DNA from: CAYJOG01 sp964371695 [NCBI: uncultured bacterium] | Lineage (GTDB): Bacteria; CAYJOG01 | DNA length: 6,417 bases | Reading direction: 5' to 3' | Assembly: GCA_964371695.1 (NCBI GenBank) | Contig: CAYJOG010000179.1 | Coordinates: 1 to 6,417, forward strand | In this document: one piece after another, positions 5,717 through 6,417 of the stretch | How positions within the stretch are numbered: position 1 is the stretch's first letter | How the letters are laid out: each line of letters starts with the position of its first letter | Translations under genes and position numbers: made by a program | The notes under the pieces: model-generated | Told to the model about the DNA's origin: nothing | What the model saw: the letters and a program-made list of their open reading frames with translations, nothing else | Database searches by the model: none

Positions 5717-5882
5717 CAGGCCAAGGGCCACGGATGGCCCGTTCCGCCGCCGGTTCAGCACGGTCGGGGGTCGGCAAAAAACAGGGTTTCAGCAAAAAAT
5801 CTTCAAAAGGCATTTGACTTGCCGGGCTGGGCTGGACCGTGCGGCGTCGTTTGTAAGGTTTCATGGATGAAACCGACAAACC
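5717..5882 (-). repeat. Structured intergenic repeat, copy B (inverted relative to copy A)
   Basis: Read on the minus strand, it has the same three parts as copy A. The first hairpin (5881-5849) has GTTTGT/ACAAAC outside and GGTTTCA-TCCA-TGAAACC inside. The long stem pairs 5845-5831 with 5759-5746, with one C/A mismatch. The end hairpin GGGCCA-TCCG-TGGCCC lies at 5740-5725. Relative to copy A, two base pairs of the first hairpin are changed on both sides (C-G to T-A, and G-C to T-A), and the end stem gains a pair. The two copies also swap TCCG and TCCA loops. An in-frame reading exists but is broken relative to copy A by a one-base shift, so the conservation is structural, not coding. Confidence 0.8.
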
Positions 5883-5902
5883 AGGAAAAAAATAAAAAGG
5901 AA

Positions 5903-5916
5903 TGCGGAAGGCCGCA
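5903..5916 (+). repeat. Small hairpin TGCGG-AAGG-CCGCA upstream of the GCS2 gene
   Basis: A 5-bp stem with an AAGG loop lies between repeat copy B and the ribosome site of the next gene. It is too small to assign a role. Confidence 0.4.
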
Positions 5917-5929
5917 CCATTCTGGTAAT

Positions 5930-5934
5930 AAGGG
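5930..5934 (+). promoter_or_regulatory. Ribosome binding site of the GCS2-family gene
   Basis: AAGGG is followed by 9 nt and the ATG at 5944. It supports this ATG as the start of the GCS2-family gene. Confidence 0.55.
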
Positions 5935-5943
5935 CTGGGCGTC

Positions 5944-6417
5944 ATGGCAATAACCTTGGGCCTCGAAGAAGAAGTCTTTTTGACTCAGCCCACGTTGCCC
6001 ACCTTCATGAGTTTTCTGCCCCTGGTGCGCCTGATGTGGGCCTCGCCCCGTCGGCATTTTTTGCGCACGGCCAGCAACTTTGCGCGGGGCAAAGACGCCC
6101 GTCAGGTGTTGATGGGCGCGGTGGAAGTGAGCACCGGCGTGGCCCGTGACGTGCCGGAACTGCTGGAAGACCTGAAGCAGCGGCGGGGTGAACTGGCAAG
6201 CCGGGCGGCCTCGTTGTGTGTGCCCGTGGGCAATCTGTTTGATCTGACCTGCCCCACCAACACGGCGGGTTTGCACGTGCATCTGGGCAACCTGCCCGAC
6301 CCCCCGGCGGCCTATCGCCGCGTGGCGAAATATCTGCCGCTGGTGATGCGTTATGGGGCCCACGCGCCGGTGGCGGGGGGTGTGGCCGCGCCCCCCAGTT
6401 GGCGCATGGCCCATGGT
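5944..6417 (+). CDS. GCS2-family carboxylate-amine ligase / glutamate-cysteine ligase-like protein (C-terminus beyond window)
   Basis: Exactly 158 codons are visible before the window ends. The N-terminus MAITLGLEEEVFL carries the GxEEE motif of the GCS2 family (glutamate-binding and metal-binding acidic residues at E8-E10). GAVEVSTGVA (58-67) holds a second family acidic residue (E61). The stretch ELLEDLKQRRGELASRAAS (72-90) is the usual helix, and TAGLHVHLG (107-115) is the HxH signature. GCS2 enzymes join glutamate or a related carboxylate to an amine with ATP, for example glutamate-cysteine ligation for thiol synthesis (YbdK, EgtA and plant-type enzymes). The acceptor cannot be told from this fragment, and many members have no known substrate. 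The protein is cytoplasmic, with no signal sequence. It follows repeat copy B by 61 nt. Confidence 0.82.
   Translation, partial: MAITLGLEEEVFLTQPTLPTFMSFLPLVRLMWASPRRHFLRTASNFARGKDARQVLMGAVEVSTGVARDVPELLEDLKQRRGELASRAASLCVPVGNLFDLTCPTNTAGLHVHLGNLPDPPAAYRRVAKYLPLVMRYGAHAPVAGGVAAPPSWRMAHG

Noticed and set aside
4967-5882. Insertion sequence with terminal inverted repeats carrying the DUF402 gene
   Set aside because: The enclosed gene is not a transposase, no target-site duplication was found by eye, and each repeat has its own internal folded structure rather than being a simple IS end.
5694-5945. Minus-strand open frame of 83 codons through repeat copy B, partly similar to a reading through copy A
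   Set aside because: The similarity follows from the repeat itself. A one-base shift near the end hairpin puts the two copies in different frames, and the base differences preserve pairing rather than amino acids.

Overview
This is a GC-rich bacterial chromosomal window dominated by housekeeping genes. An Asp23/AmaP pair beside efp is typical of Firmicutes and other Terrabacteria-type lineages (Deinococcota, Armatimonadota and others). The frequent GTG/TTG starts and two apparently leaderless genes also fit a deep-branching, possibly uncultured lineage. I cannot name a phylum from sequence alone.

Left half (minus strand, read right to left): a divergent intergenic region at about 3684-3893 launches a block of five genes. 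They are a membrane protein with a degenerate PP2C-phosphatase-like domain and an extracytoplasmic NHL-type beta-propeller (3683-1980), aroQ type II dehydroquinase (1944-1411), efp (1399-836), an Asp23/Gls24-family protein (836-429), and amaP (428 to beyond base 1). The last four are tightly packed: aroQ-efp gap 11 nt, efp-asp23 overlap 1 nt, asp23-amaP gap 0 nt. They look translationally coupled. Asp23 and AmaP very probably form a membrane-anchored envelope-stress complex. EF-P rescues ribosomes at polyproline stretches, and AroQ serves the shikimate pathway.

Right half (plus strand): tsaD (tRNA t6A synthesis, 3894-4898), a DUF402 protein (5167-5691), and the first 158 codons of a GCS2-type carboxylate-amine/glutamate-cysteine ligase (from 5944).

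The most unusual content is non-coding. The DUF402 gene is flanked by two copies, in opposite orientation, of a roughly 167-bp structured repeat (4967-5135 and 5717-5882). Their ends are nearly identical, and most differences in the left arm are paired, compensatory changes within a hairpin. The tsaD divergent region holds a separate cluster of strong hairpins (3706-3848). Most hairpins in both places carry TCC (GGA on the other strand) at the apex, suggesting a common element type. The two divergent genes each have a TANNNT box exactly 6 nt before a GTG start and no Shine-Dalgarno sequence, the signature of leaderless transcription. No tRNA, rRNA, CRISPR array, transposase or phage gene was seen.
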